Shown: positions 17,648 through 26,271, counted from the stretch's first letter. The stretch is 64,000 nt of DNA from Catenulispora sp. MAP5-51 (GCF_041261205.1 NZ_JBGCCH010000001.1:62001-126000); one strand, 5' to 3'. The notes: generated by a model not told the origin, from the sequence alone. Numbers and translations are program-made.

Positions 17648-19048
17648 TCAACGATGGCGCACAGCGGCCAGCTGCTCGGTGAACCACTCGGCCGCCAACT
17701 CTGCCACCTGTTCCAGCGCCCCGGTCTCGGGGAACAGGTGCGTGGCGCCCGGGACCACCGTCACCTGGCCGGGGCCGCCCAGGAGGGCCGCGGCCTGCCG
17801 GTTGAGGGTCAGGACCTGGGCGTCGGCGCCGCCGACGATGAACAGGGTCGGCGCGGTGACGTCCGGCAGCCGGCGCATGGCCAGGTCCGGGCGGCCGCCA
17901 CGGGACACCAGCGCCGCGATCGGCGAGCCGGGTTCGGAGGCCGCCCACAGGGCTGCGGCCGCGCCGGTGCTGGCGCCGAAGCAGCCGATGGGCAGGTTCC
18001 GCACCTCCGGCCGCTCCTGCAGCCACTCCACGGCCGCGCTCAGGCGCCGGGCCAGCAACAGGATGTCGAAGACGGTGCGGCGGTGGTGTTCCTCGTCCGG
18101 GGTGAGCAGGTCGAACAGCAGGGTGGCGAGTCCGGCGCGGTTGAGGGTGTCGGCGACGAGCCGGTTGCGCGGGCTGTGCCGGCTGCTGCCGCTGCCGTGG
18201 GCGAACACCACGACGCCGGCGGGGTGGTCCTGCGGGACGGCCAGGGACCCCGCCAGTGCGACCCGTCCGGCTTGGACCCAGACCTCCGGGTCCGCTATGC
18301 GAGGTGCCTTCGCTGCTGCGGACGCCGCGGCGCGTGCTTTCGGGGAGTCGCTTTCGGCCGGCTGTCGCCCACCGACTCTGGCCGCGGCCTCGTTCAGACA
18401 GTCGACGACTTCCTCGTCGGTGGTCTGGGCGAAAACCCGGTACCACTGCCCGATGGCCTGGAAACCGAACGGGGTCGCCACGCACACCATCTCGTCGGCG
18501 ACGTCCGCCAGCCGCTTGGTCCAGCCGCGCGGGGCGACGGGCACCGCGAGCACGACGCGTGCGGCGCCGTGGGCCCGCGCGACCCGGCACGCGGCGCGCG
18601 CGGTGGAGCCGGTGGCCAGACCGTCGTCGACGACGATGGCGGTGCGTCCGCGCAGATCGATGCGATCGCGGCCGCGGCGGTAGCGGCGGGCTCGGCGGTT
18701 CAGCTCGGCGGACTCGGCGGTCTGGACCGCCTCGAGCTCGTCCTGGGTGACGCCGGTGTTGTTCAGGACCTCCTGGTTCAGGACCCGGATACCGTCCTCG
18801 CCGATGGCACCCATGCCCAGCTCCGGCTGGAACGGAACGCCGAGCTTGCGCACCATGATCACGTCCAGCGGCGCGCCGAGGGCCTCCGCGACCAGGGCGG
18901 CCACCGGCACGCCGCCGCGCGGAAGGCCCAGGACCACGACGGCGGCGTCGTCATCGTGGTCGGCGTCGTGACTGGCGTCGTGGTCGGCGAGCGTCTTGAG
19001 GGCATCGGCCAGCTGCCGTCCGGCGTCGTCACGGTCGGCGAAATTCAT
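17648..19048 (-). CDS. Phosphoribosyltransferase-alpha/beta hydrolase fusion
   Basis: 466 residues. The N-terminal half (1-220) is a phosphoribosyltransferase-fold domain: [31 protein letters not shown], and the PRPP loop [18 protein letters not shown]. The C-terminal half (about 245-466) is an alpha/beta hydrolase of the dienelactone-hydrolase type: [17 protein letters not shown], the nucleophile elbow [13 protein letters not shown], and a late His in GATHLFPE. Both halves occur as neighbours or fusions in actinobacterial stress clusters, but the substrate is unknown. The ATG at 19048 follows GAAGG; it overlaps the end of the oxidoreductase gene by 20 bp, which implies coupling. Confidence 0.85.
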   Translation of the reverse strand: MNFADRDDAGRQLADALKTLADHDASHDADHDDDAAVVVLGLPRGGVPVAALVAEALGAPLDVIMVRKLGVPFQPELGMGAIGEDGIRVLNQEVLNNTGVTQDELEAVQTAESAELNRRARRYRRGRDRIDLRGRTAIVVDDGLATGSTARAACRVARAHGAARVVLAVPVAPRGWTKRLADVADEMVCVATPFGFQAIGQWYRVFAQTTDEEVVDCLNEAAARVGGRQPAESDSPKARAAASAAAKAPRIADPEVWVQAGRVALAGSLAVPQDHPAGVVVFAHGSGSSRHSPRNRLVADTLNRAGLATLLFDLLTPDEEHHRRTVFDILLLARRLSAAVEWLQERPEVRNLPIGCFGASTGAAAALWAASEPGSPIAALVSRGGRPDLAMRRLPDVTAPTLFIVGGADAQVLTLNRQAAALLGGPGQVTVVPGATHLFPETGALEQVAELAAEWFTEQLAAVRHR

Positions 19049-20246
19049 GATCCGGCCTTCTTCCATAGACAGTCGTCAGATCCTCATCGACGGCGAGCCC
19101 GGTCAGCTTGGCCAGCCGGTCGGCCTCGTGGGCGGTGGCGAGCGCGTCGTAACCGCCGGCCTCCGTGACGCGGCGCGGGTGGTCGCGGTCCCGGATCCAC
19201 GCCGCCTGGTCGGTGAACATCGCCCGCAGCAGTTCGCCGTACCGGCGGGTCTTGAGGATCTCGCGGCCGGCCGTGTCGGGCGGGCCAGGCGGGTCAAGCG
19301 GGTCAGGCATGTCAACCACCTGATCCGGCTCCTGCTCCGCTCCCCGGCTCCAGTATTCGCGCGGCGGTGCGGCGTACCTTTCGACGATGTCGAGTCGCGC
19401 GCCCGGGAACATCTCGGTCACGACCCGGGTCTGGCTCGGCGGGACCAGCGCGTTCACCCGCACCCTGGCGGGGATCCAGTCCAGCAGGATCACGTCGCCG
19501 AGTTCGAAGTAGAGCTTGAGGGTCTGCCGGTCCGTGCTCGAGGCCTGACGGAACCCGTCATAGAAGTCGACCCAGCCCCCGCCGTCGTAGCGCACGGTGC
19601 AGCCCGCCTGTTCTTCGACGACGGATCCGGGCCGTACTCCGATCCGGGCCGTCTGGACGCGGCCGGTGCCCAGCCATCCGGCGAACAGGTCGAAGAAGTG
19701 CACGCCGTGCTCGAGGAAGATGCCGCCGCTCTTGGACCGGTCCCAGAACCAGTGGTCCGGCGGCAGGGTCCGGTCCGAGACCAGGTCCTCGAGGGAGCCG
19801 TGCAGGAACTGCCCGAGCGACCCCGACGGGAGCAGGCGCGCGACCGCCTCGAACAGCGGGTCGTAGCGCTGCGGGAAGTCGGTGACCAGCACCCGGTCGC
19901 GGCGGCCGGCCTCGGTGATCATCTCCGCGCCGTCATCGAGGTCGATCGCCAGCGGATTCTCACAGATGACGTGCTTGCCCGCGGCCAGGGCCCGCATGGC
20001 CTGGTCGTGGTGCAGGTACGGCGGCGTGGCGATGTAGACGGCGTCGACGTCGTCGCGCTCCAGCAGGGCGTCCAGACCGGCGGCCACGTCGACGCCGAAG
20101 AGCTCGCCGGCCCCGGTCGCGGCCTGGCCGGACACGTCCGTCACCGCGACGAGGTCCAGGCCCGGGACCTGGACCAGCTGCTGGAGTGCGAAAAGGCCGA
20201 AACCGCCGCAGCCGACCGCCCCGAAACCGATCACGCCGCCGTTCAT
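19029..20246 (-). CDS. Gfo/Idh/MocA-family oxidoreductase
   Basis: 405 residues. The NAD(P) motif GVIGFGAVGCGGFGLFAL opens the protein. AVYIATPPYLHHDQAMRALAAGKHVICENPLAID is the classic Gfo/Idh second motif, with the Lys of the EKP-like site changed to Asn (CENPLA). The C-terminal domain carries GGIFLEHGVHFFDLFAGW. These enzymes oxidise or reduce sugar-like compounds; the changed EKP motif leaves catalysis uncertain. The frame continues upstream of 20246, but the family alignment begins at MNGGVIGFG. It heads an operon with the phosphoribosyltransferase-hydrolase gene. Confidence 0.85.
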   Translation of the reverse strand: MNGGVIGFGAVGCGGFGLFALQQLVQVPGLDLVAVTDVSGQAATGAGELFGVDVAAGLDALLERDDVDAVYIATPPYLHHDQAMRALAAGKHVICENPLAIDLDDGAEMITEAGRRDRVLVTDFPQRYDPLFEAVARLLPSGSLGQFLHGSLEDLVSDRTLPPDHWFWDRSKSGGIFLEHGVHFFDLFAGWLGTGRVQTARIGVRPGSVVEEQAGCTVRYDGGGWVDFYDGFRQASSTDRQTLKLYFELGDVILLDWIPARVRVNALVPPSQTRVVTEMFPGARLDIVERYAAPPREYWSRGAEQEPDQVVDMPDPLDPPGPPDTAGREILKTRRYGELLRAMFTDQAAWIRDRDHPRRVTEAGGYDALATAHEADRLAKLTGLAVDEDLTTVYGRRPDHEFRRP

Positions 20247-20339
20247 CGCCTCGACCGCCCTGAAATCGCGATGGTGCTCCGCGCGGCCCCGATGAGGGCC
20301 ACACCGCCAGCCTCTCTCGATGAGCGGTCGCCGCAGAAT

Positions 20340-20376
20340 GGGCTTTGGACCCGGAGCCGGTACGGCCATTGGACCC
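20340..20376 (-). promoter_or_regulatory. DosR-like box(es) upstream of the oxidoreductase operon
   Basis: On the minus strand 20376-20364 reads GGGTCCAATGGCC, which aligns to GGGACCTTCGGCC at nine of 13 positions without gaps. A second, one base shorter element (GGGTCCAAAGCCC) lies at 20352-20340. They sit about 94-130 bp upstream of the oxidoreductase start. Confidence 0.4.
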
Positions 20377-20458
20377 GATCCGGCCCCCACCCGGCGGTCA
20401 CACGGCCTCCGTGCGACGGCCACCCGACGGCCGCCGGCCCGGCGGATGCGCCGGAAAC

Positions 20459-20473
20459 GGGACCATCGGCCCT
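20459..20473 (+). promoter_or_regulatory. DosR/DevR-like box upstream of CBS-BON gene
   Basis: GGGACCATCGGCCCT, differing by one base from the acuC box. It ends 34 bp before the ATG at 20508, the same distance as at acuC. No ribosome site is visible between, which fits a leaderless transcript. Confidence 0.6.
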
Positions 20474-20507
20474 GGTCACCGGTCGGCACCGGACGTGTCC
20501 TGGACCT

Positions 20508-21167
20508 ATGGACACGCCGCTGGACAGGCCGCCGGACACGCCCCACTACGTCGATGAGGTGATGACCTACCCCGTCATCGCCGTGCAGCCCGGCGCCGCC
20601 GTGGAAAAGGTCGCCGCGCAGTTGGCGCGGCGGCGGATCGGGTCCCTCCCGGTCGTGGACACCTCGTTGCGGGTCGTCGGGATCGTCACCGAGACGGATC
20701 TGCTGCGCACCGGCGAACAGGGATGGGACACCGCCGGCGACGTCATGTCCGCACCCGCCCTCACCGTCGCGGCCGGCACCACCGTGGGCGAGGTGCGTTC
20801 CCTGCTGACAGAGCACCGCATCGGGCGGCTGCCCGTGGTCGACGACCGGGGCCGGCTCGTCGGCATCGTCAGCCGCCGGGACCTGCTCGCGGCGGTCCCG
20901 TCCACCGACGGCCGGATCAGGCGCCGGGTGGTCGACCGGGCCGTCGACATCGGGGCCGAGATCGATTCCCTGTCCGTGGAGTCGGGAGTGGTGCGGATCC
21001 GTGTCCGGCTTGCGGACAGCGCCGACTGCGCCGTGCTGGAACACCTGCTGGGACGGATCGCCGGCGTGACCCGGGTCGAGGTGGACGTCGACCGGGTCGC
21101 GTACGGGGCCGGCAGCGCCGTCCCGGGAGGCCCGGCAGCCGCTTATCCCCGGGGCACGAGAGGCTGA
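20508..21167 (+). CDS. CBS-domain pair with C-terminal BON-like domain
   Basis: 219 residues. Two CBS repeats are seen: VDEVMTYPVIAVQPGAAVEK to VVGIVTETDLLRT, and AGDVMSAPALTVAAGTTVGE to LVGIVSRRDLLAAV. A C-terminal segment (VDRAVDIGAEIDSLSVESGVVRI to RVEVDVDRVAYG) fits a BON-like fold. CBS pairs bind adenine nucleotides; the mycobacterial Hrp1 is a DosR-regulated CBS protein (established). The gene is preceded by a DosR-like box, consistent with the same kind of control. The ATG at 20508 begins MDTPLDRPPDTPHYVDEVM. Its 3' end overlaps the convergent MFS gene by 25 bp. Confidence 0.88.
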   Translation: MDTPLDRPPDTPHYVDEVMTYPVIAVQPGAAVEKVAAQLARRRIGSLPVVDTSLRVVGIVTETDLLRTGEQGWDTAGDVMSAPALTVAAGTTVGEVRSLLTEHRIGRLPVVDDRGRLVGIVSRRDLLAAVPSTDGRIRRRVVDRAVDIGAEIDSLSVESGVVRIRVRLADSADCAVLEHLLGRIAGVTRVEVDVDRVAYGAGSAVPGGPAAAYPRGTRG

Positions 21168-22636
21168 GGTGTCTGCCGGCTCGGGCCGGTGGGCTCAGGC
21201 GCGCCGCTGGATGAGGCGGCCCGGGTGGGAGACTTCGTGAGCCACAGCCCGGTGAGCACCGCGGTGGCCACCGTGATCCCGCCGGCCGCGACGAAGGCGC
21301 TGTTGAGACCAACCTCGAAGGAGGCGCCGCCGGACTGCCTGGTGCGCACGATCGCCCCGAGCACCGCCACGCCGAGCACCGCGCCGATCTGGCGGGTCGT
21401 GCTGCTGATCCCCGACGCCAGGCCGCCCTCCTGCGGACTGACCGCCTGGATGGCGGCTCCGGTCAGCGGGGACATGGTCAGGCCGAAGCCGACGCCGACC
21501 AGTGCCAGCCGCCACCACACGTTCCCGTAGCCGGTGTCGGCGTGCACCATGCCGAGTGCCAGCAGTCCCAGGCCGGCCACGGCCAGGCCGGCGGTGACCA
21601 CGATGCGGAAGCCGTACCGCGCGGCGATCCGGCCCGCGACCGGGCTGACGATCACCATGGCCAGCGACGTCGGCAGGGTCTGCAGGCCGGCGCGCAGGAT
21701 CGAGCTGCCCTGGACGTCCACGAAGAACTGGGAGAAGAAGAACGACGAGCCCATCAGCGCGAACCCCACCACGACCATGGCCGTGTTGGACACGGTGAAC
21801 AGCCGCTGCCGGAACAACCTCAGCGGCAGGATCGGCGCCGAGCGCCGGGCCTCGACCGCGATGAAGGCGGCGAGCAGGACCACCGCGACGGCGAAGCCGC
21901 CCAGGATCACCGGCGAGGTCCAGCCGCGCGCGCCGCCCTCGATCAGGCCGTAGGTCATGGCGCCCACGCCCAGCACGGACAGCGCCGTTCCGGGGACGTC
22001 GATCGCGGGCGCGTTCGGGTTGCGGGTCTCCTCCAGGCTGCGCAGGCCGACCAGCAGCAGGACCACGCCGATGGGCACGTTGACCAGGAAGATGGCCGGC
22101 CAGCCGAAGGCGTCGATCAGCACGCCGCCGACCACGGGCCCCGCGGCCAGCCCGATTCCGCTGAATCCGGCCCACAATCCGATCGCCTTGATCCGCTCCC
22201 GCGGCACCGGATAAGCGGCGGCGAGCAGCGCGAGGGAGGCGGGACTCAAGGCGGCGGCGCCGATGCCTTGCACCACCCGGCCGCCGATCAACCAGCCGAC
22301 CGAGGGCGCCAGGCTGCACAGCGCCGAGGCGGCCGTGAACACCGCCACGCCGGCCAGGAACACCCGCTTGCGGCCGAACCGGTCGGCGAAGACGCCGCCG
22401 GACAGCAGCAGCATGGCGACCAGCAGGACGTACGCGTCGACGATCCACTGCAAGCCGGTCAGCTGTGTGTGCAGCCGGCGCTGCATGTCGGGCAGCGCCG
22501 CCCCGACGATCGTGTTGTCGAGCAGCACCATGAACTGGCCCAGGCAGGCCACCGTGAGCAGCACGGCCCGGTTCGATCGGCTGCCGGTGGCTCCGGGGGC
22601 TCCGGGGGCTTCGGGGGCCAGCGGCGATGCGGCCAT
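21143..22636 (-). CDS. MFS drug exporter, DHA2 (EmrB/QacA) type
   Basis: 497 residues, about 14 membrane segments. Motif A is seen in GGVFADRFGRKRVFLAG, and motif C-like glycine patterns in GFSGIGLAAGPVVGGVLIDAFGW. DNTIVGAALPDMQRRL is the motif D1-type sequence of the family. It should export small molecules with proton antiport. The ATG at 22636 is preceded by GAGAGGA. It diverges from a TetR gene; a perfect palindrome lies 29 bp upstream, so substrate-induced derepression is likely. Confidence 0.9.
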   Translation of the reverse strand: MAASPLAPEAPGAPGATGSRSNRAVLLTVACLGQFMVLLDNTIVGAALPDMQRRLHTQLTGLQWIVDAYVLLVAMLLLSGGVFADRFGRKRVFLAGVAVFTAASALCSLAPSVGWLIGGRVVQGIGAAALSPASLALLAAAYPVPRERIKAIGLWAGFSGIGLAAGPVVGGVLIDAFGWPAIFLVNVPIGVVLLLVGLRSLEETRNPNAPAIDVPGTALSVLGVGAMTYGLIEGGARGWTSPVILGGFAVAVVLLAAFIAVEARRSAPILPLRLFRQRLFTVSNTAMVVVGFALMGSSFFFSQFFVDVQGSSILRAGLQTLPTSLAMVIVSPVAGRIAARYGFRIVVTAGLAVAGLGLLALGMVHADTGYGNVWWRLALVGVGFGLTMSPLTGAAIQAVSPQEGGLASGISSTTRQIGAVLGVAVLGAIVRTRQSGGASFEVGLNSAFVAAGGITVATAVLTGLWLTKSPTRAASSSGAPEPTGPSRQTPQPLVPRG

Positions 22637-22664
22637 GGGGGTTCCTCTCGATCGATGATCCCAC

Positions 22665-22695
22665 TCACTAACGCAGTCATTGACTGCGTTAGTGA
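22665..22695. promoter_or_regulatory. Perfect 15-bp-arm palindrome, TetR operator
   Basis: CACTAACGCAGTCA (22666-22679) and TGACTGCGTTAGTG (22681-22694) are exact inverted copies around a single T, and one more pair (22665/22695) also matches. It lies in the divergent MFS/TetR promoter and is the likely main operator of the TetR protein. Confidence 0.85.
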
Positions 22696-22717
22696 CTGTA
22701 AGGGGCCCCGCTCCACA

Positions 22718-22738
22718 AACGCAAGTAGTAACTGCGTT
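22718..22738. promoter_or_regulatory. Second, imperfect TetR operator
   Basis: AACGCA and TGCGTT flank a 9-bp centre and repeat the core of the main palindrome. The site ends 12 bp before the TetR start codon, so it could mediate autorepression. Confidence 0.6.
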
Positions 22739-22750
22739 AAGCTCGAGGGC

Positions 22751-23335
22751 ATGGCCGAGGGCACGGAAGAACAGCAGCGGGCAAGGCGACCCGGCGGACG
22801 CGGCGCGCGCGTCGCCGCGGCGGTACACCAGGCCGTCACCGACCTGATCAGCGAGCGCGGCTACGGCACGTTCTCCATCGGCGACGTCGCGGCCCGCGCG
22901 GGCGTGGCCGACAGCAGCGTCTACCGCCGGTGGGGGAGCCTCGAAGCCCTGCTCGCCGACGTGATGCTCACCTACCTGAACGCGCGCTCGCCGATGCCCG
23001 ACACCGGCACCCTGGCCGGCGACCTGCGCGCCTACGCGGCCGCCGTGGCCCGCGAGATCACCGGGCCCGACGGCCTGGCGCTGCTGCGTCTGGCCGTCGC
23101 GCTGTCCACGACCGGCGAGCAGGGTTTGCAGGCGCGCGACGCGCTCCGGGACGAGCGCACCCGGCAGCTCCAGGCCATGCTCGACCGCGCCGCCGAACGC
23201 GGCGAGGACGCTCCCGACGCGCTCGCCATGCTGGACCACGTGCTGGCGCCGATGTATATCCGGGTCCTGTTCGGCATCGGTCCGCTCACGCCGGAGTACG
23301 TCGAGGGGCTGGTCGACCGGTTGTTGTCGGCTTGA
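22751..23335 (+). CDS. TetR-family repressor of the divergent MFS exporter
   Basis: 194 residues. The helix-turn-helix lies at about 17-60: AVTDLISERGYGTFSIGDVA then RAGVADSSVYRRWGSLEALL. The C-terminal domain matches the TetR_C type ending in YVEGLVDRLL. The start at 22751 follows GAGGG. Two matching palindromes in the divergent promoter point to control of the MFS gene and of itself. The inducer is unknown. Confidence 0.9.
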   Translation: MAEGTEEQQRARRPGGRGARVAAAVHQAVTDLISERGYGTFSIGDVAARAGVADSSVYRRWGSLEALLADVMLTYLNARSPMPDTGTLAGDLRAYAAAVAREITGPDGLALLRLAVALSTTGEQGLQARDALRDERTRQLQAMLDRAAERGEDAPDALAMLDHVLAPMYIRVLFGIGPLTPEYVEGLVDRLLSA

Positions 23336-23391
23336 TCTGATTCGACAGTCAATGCCGTTATTCTCGTAATTAAGCTACTACGCTTCGATAT

Positions 23392-24768
23392 GTGGAATTC
23401 AGAGTCCTCGGCCCCGTCGGCATCTTCAGCGACGGGGCGTACGTCCACCTGGGCGGAACCAAAGCCCGGACGATCCTCGCCGCCCTGTTGCTGCGGCCCG
23501 GAAAAGTCGTCTCGACCGATCACCTGATCGACGCGGTCTGGGGCGAGCAGCCGCCACCCACTGCTCCGGCCCTGATCCAGACCCAGATCGCCGCGCTGCG
23601 CAAGGTGTTGGCCGCCGTCGGGGGCGACGCGGGTCCGTGCATCGTCACCGTGTCGCCGGGCTATCTGCTGCAACGCGCGGAGGCCCCGCTCGATCTCGTC
23701 ACGTTCGAGGAATCCGCCGGCCGTGCCCGCCGGGCGCAGCGGGCCGGGGACGTGGAGCAGGCCGCGATCGAGTTCGGCACCGCGTTGGGTGCCTGGACCG
23801 GACCGGCTCTCGGTGGCGCGGCCTCCCCGCTGGCCAGCGCCGAGGCGTTCGCGCTGGAGCAGCAGAGGGCTCGGGTGCGCAAGGAGTGGATCGAGGTCGA
23901 ACTGGCCTGTGGGCGGCACAGTGCCCTGCTTCCCGACCTCTACACGATCGTCGGCGAGTCACCCGTGGACGAAGTGCTGCGGGGCCTGCTGATGGTGGCG
24001 CTCTACCGGTCGGGGCGGGTCAGCGAAGCTCTGGCCGTCTGCCGGGACGGACGTCGGCTGCGGGCCGAGGAGTTGGGCATGGATCCAGGCCCGGCGATGC
24101 GGGAGTTGGAGCGTGCGATCCTCAACTGCGATCCCTCCCTTGAACTTCAGCCGGCGGTCCTGGCTCCGGCGCCTTCAGCCGGCCCGACATCGAACCCTGA
24201 CACGGAACCGAATAAGGAACCGAGCACGGAACCGGACGCACCCCACCGTTCCCGCCGCCGACTCTGGATCCTGGCCCCGCTCGCCGGGCTCGCCGGGCTC
24301 GGCGTGCTGGCCGGAGCCTGGTGGCTCGTCGCGGGGCCCACCACCGCGAACCCCCGCTTCACCGTCGCCGCGGAACCATTCCACGCCCCGACCACCACGT
24401 GCCTCCTCAAGACCACGGCGAACAGCGACGAGCGCAACGGTGCCTTCCTCCAGAAGTGGGACAAGGCCGCGCTGTGCCAGAACGTCGACCGCGCGCCGCT
24501 GTACCTGGCCCCGTCGACCGCCGCCGCCTCCCCGGTCGTCTCCCGTCTGCGCACCGGGGCCGTCAACGACCCGAGCTGGTTCCTGTGCTGGACGGTCGGC
24601 GCCCCGGACGTCACCGGCAACAAGATCTACTACTACACGAGCGGCGACGAACAGGCCCCGGGGCGGGAGTACCGGTTCGGCTGGGGCTTCGTCCCCGCCC
24701 CCTACCTGAGCATCGGAGCCGACCACACCCGCTCCGGCCTGCCGGAATGCCCTCCGGTACCGGACTGA
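23392..24768 (+). CDS. SARP-type regulator with membrane anchor and extracytoplasmic C-terminal domain
   Basis: 458 residues. Residues 1-95 form an OmpR-like winged helix (MEFRVLGPVGIFSDG, HLIDAVWGEQPPPTAPALIQ). Residues 98-245 form a bacterial transcriptional activation domain of the AfsR/DnrI type (LDLVTFEESAGRARRAQRAG, MDPGPAMRELERAIL). An acidic linker follows, then RSRRR and one membrane span at 291-314. Residues 320-458 would lie outside the cell, with four Cys and an SH3-like pattern (PSWFLCWTVGAP, NKIYYYTSGDE, WGFVPAPYL). Most SARPs are soluble, so this looks like a one-component sensor. The GTG at 23392 fits the family start; no ribosome site is obvious. It precedes two secreted-protein genes. 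Confidence 0.85.
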   Translation: MEFRVLGPVGIFSDGAYVHLGGTKARTILAALLLRPGKVVSTDHLIDAVWGEQPPPTAPALIQTQIAALRKVLAAVGGDAGPCIVTVSPGYLLQRAEAPLDLVTFEESAGRARRAQRAGDVEQAAIEFGTALGAWTGPALGGAASPLASAEAFALEQQRARVRKEWIEVELACGRHSALLPDLYTIVGESPVDEVLRGLLMVALYRSGRVSEALAVCRDGRRLRAEELGMDPGPAMRELERAILNCDPSLELQPAVLAPAPSAGPTSNPDTEPNKEPSTEPDAPHRSRRRLWILAPLAGLAGLGVLAGAWWLVAGPTTANPRFTVAAEPFHAPTTTCLLKTTANSDERNGAFLQKWDKAALCQNVDRAPLYLAPSTAAASPVVSRLRTGAVNDPSWFLCWTVGAPDVTGNKIYYYTSGDEQAPGREYRFGWGFVPAPYLSIGADHTRSGLPECPPVPD

Positions 24769-24874
24769 CAGCCGACCGGTGGCCCATCGGCAGCCGATCG
24801 GTAGAACCGGCGCCGATACCCCTGACAGAGGGCTCCGACGGACCGGGGCCGCTGAGAGATCAGGGAGTGCCACC

Positions 24875-25768
24875 ATGTCACGACGCAGAGCATTCATCCG
24901 GCGGGCGATCACCCGGCCGCCCGGGCGCCGTCGGGCCGCCGGACTCACGACGGCCGCCGTGTGCGGCCTCGCGCCGCTCGCGCTGCTCTCGACCGCCGGC
25001 CCGGCGCACGCCTCGGACATCGGCGGCTCGATCAGCCGCGCCGAGGTGATCGCCAGGGCGAACGACTGGCTGAACCGGGCCCCGGCCTACAGCCAGACCA
25101 CGTACATCTGGGACGTCGGGCACACCGCGCAGTACCGCACCGACTGCCAGGGCTTCGTCGACATGGCCTGGCACCTGGCGTCCAACCCGAACACCGACGG
25201 CATCGTGGCCGGCGGCCTGGTCGACCAGATCGCCAAGTCCGACCTGCAGTCCGGCGACGAGCTCGACGACACCGCCGACGGCCACGCGATCCTGTTCGAC
25301 CAGTGGCAGCCCGACCACGTCCACTTCTCCTACTTCACCTTCGGCGGCGGCGCCTCCGGAGTCGCCCCGCCGAGCCACACCGTCGGCGGTATCAACGACG
25401 CGAACCTCGCCGGCTGGCCCGCGTCCCACTACACGGCCTACCGCTACAAGCGCATCGACGGCGGCCCCGGCCCGGGCCCCGGGCCCGGCAAGGTGAACGT
25501 CCAGACGTTCGCCGACGCGCCGGGCTTCAACGCGCCGGGCGGCACCCAGACCGGAACTCTCAACAAGGGCCTGAACTACGTCTACTGCCGCGTCTGGGGA
25601 CCGGACTACCCGGCGGGCAACCCGGCGCAGCACAACCACTACTGGCTCAAGACCGACCTGGACACCGGCAACCCGACACAGAACCAGTACGTCCCGGCCT
25701 ACTTCATCGCGAACGAGGGCAACGACGTGGCCAACGACGTCAACGGTGTGGCGATCCCGAACTGCTGA
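24875..25768 (+). CDS. Secreted NlpC/P60-like protein with SH3-like C-terminal domain
   Basis: 297 residues. The signal peptide (1-47) has RRRAFIRRA, reminiscent of a Tat signal, and ends at AHA. The domain at 48-205 shows YRTDCQGFVDMAWHL with the likely nucleophile Cys91, and GHAILFDQWQPDHVHF with His candidates, as in papain-fold peptidoglycan hydrolases. A Gly-Pro linker (GPGPGPGPGK) leads to a domain at about 220-297 with the SH3-like pattern also seen in the membrane-anchored SARP just upstream. The ATG at 24875 has AGGGAG before it. I infer an exported cell-wall or peptide hydrolase; the substrate is unknown and the active site is not certain. Confidence 0.7.
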   Translation: MSRRRAFIRRAITRPPGRRRAAGLTTAAVCGLAPLALLSTAGPAHASDIGGSISRAEVIARANDWLNRAPAYSQTTYIWDVGHTAQYRTDCQGFVDMAWHLASNPNTDGIVAGGLVDQIAKSDLQSGDELDDTADGHAILFDQWQPDHVHFSYFTFGGGASGVAPPSHTVGGINDANLAGWPASHYTAYRYKRIDGGPGPGPGPGKVNVQTFADAPGFNAPGGTQTGTLNKGLNYVYCRVWGPDYPAGNPAQHNHYWLKTDLDTGNPTQNQYVPAYFIANEGNDVANDVNGVAIPNC

Positions 25769-25781
25769 CCGAATCAATCCA

Positions 25782-25818
25782 TACAGGACCTACCCGTACA
25801 GGACCAACCCTTACAGGG
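25782..25818. repeat. 15-bp-period repeat upstream of small secreted protein
   Basis: TACAGGACC occurs at 25782 and 25797 and, as TACAGGGAG, at 25812. The last copy doubles as the ribosome site of the next gene. Confidence 0.6.
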
Positions 25819-25827
25819 AGCTCGACT

Positions 25828-26271
25828 GTGAAAACCAAGAACTTCGCACGCGCCGGCGCTCTGGCCGTCATCTCCTGTGCCGCGCTCGCGACGCTGACGA
25901 GCCAGGACCCGGCCTTCGCAGCCGCCACCGCAGCGGTGCCGGCCCGTTTCGCCTCCTGCGACAACCAGGACCCCGGCGGCAACACCGACGCCCAGACCGT
26001 CCGCACCGCCACCGCCGGCTCGGCGTCCGTCGAGCTGCGCTACAGCCCGAGCGCGCAGTGCGGCTGGGGCCGGGTCTTCGGCAAACTCGGCACGTCGGTG
26101 TGGGTGGACCGAAGCACCGACGGTGGTGCGACCTGGCAGGGGAAGCTCGGCGAGGCCACCATCACCAGCGGCACGGACGCGCACACCCCCGAGTTCGACG
26201 ACCACGGAGTACTGGTGCGGGCCTGCGCCGACGACCACAACGGCAACATCCACTGCACCGGGTGGTACTGA
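25828..26271 (+). CDS. Small secreted DUF2690-like protein
   Basis: 147 residues from the GTG at 25828. A signal peptide (VKTKNFARAGALAVISCA to about residue 33) is followed by a compact domain with CDNQDPGG, TDAQTVRTATAGSASVELRY and CGWGRVFGKLGTSVWVDRS, the arrangement of DUF2690-type proteins of actinomycetes. Four Cys could form two disulfides. No catalytic motif is visible and the function is unknown. The start is supported by ACAGGGAG eight bases upstream. It may be co-transcribed with the NlpC-like gene 59 bp upstream. Confidence 0.7.
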   Translation: MKTKNFARAGALAVISCAALATLTSQDPAFAAATAAVPARFASCDNQDPGGNTDAQTVRTATAGSASVELRYSPSAQCGWGRVFGKLGTSVWVDRSTDGGATWQGKLGEATITSGTDAHTPEFDDHGVLVRACADDHNGNIHCTGWY

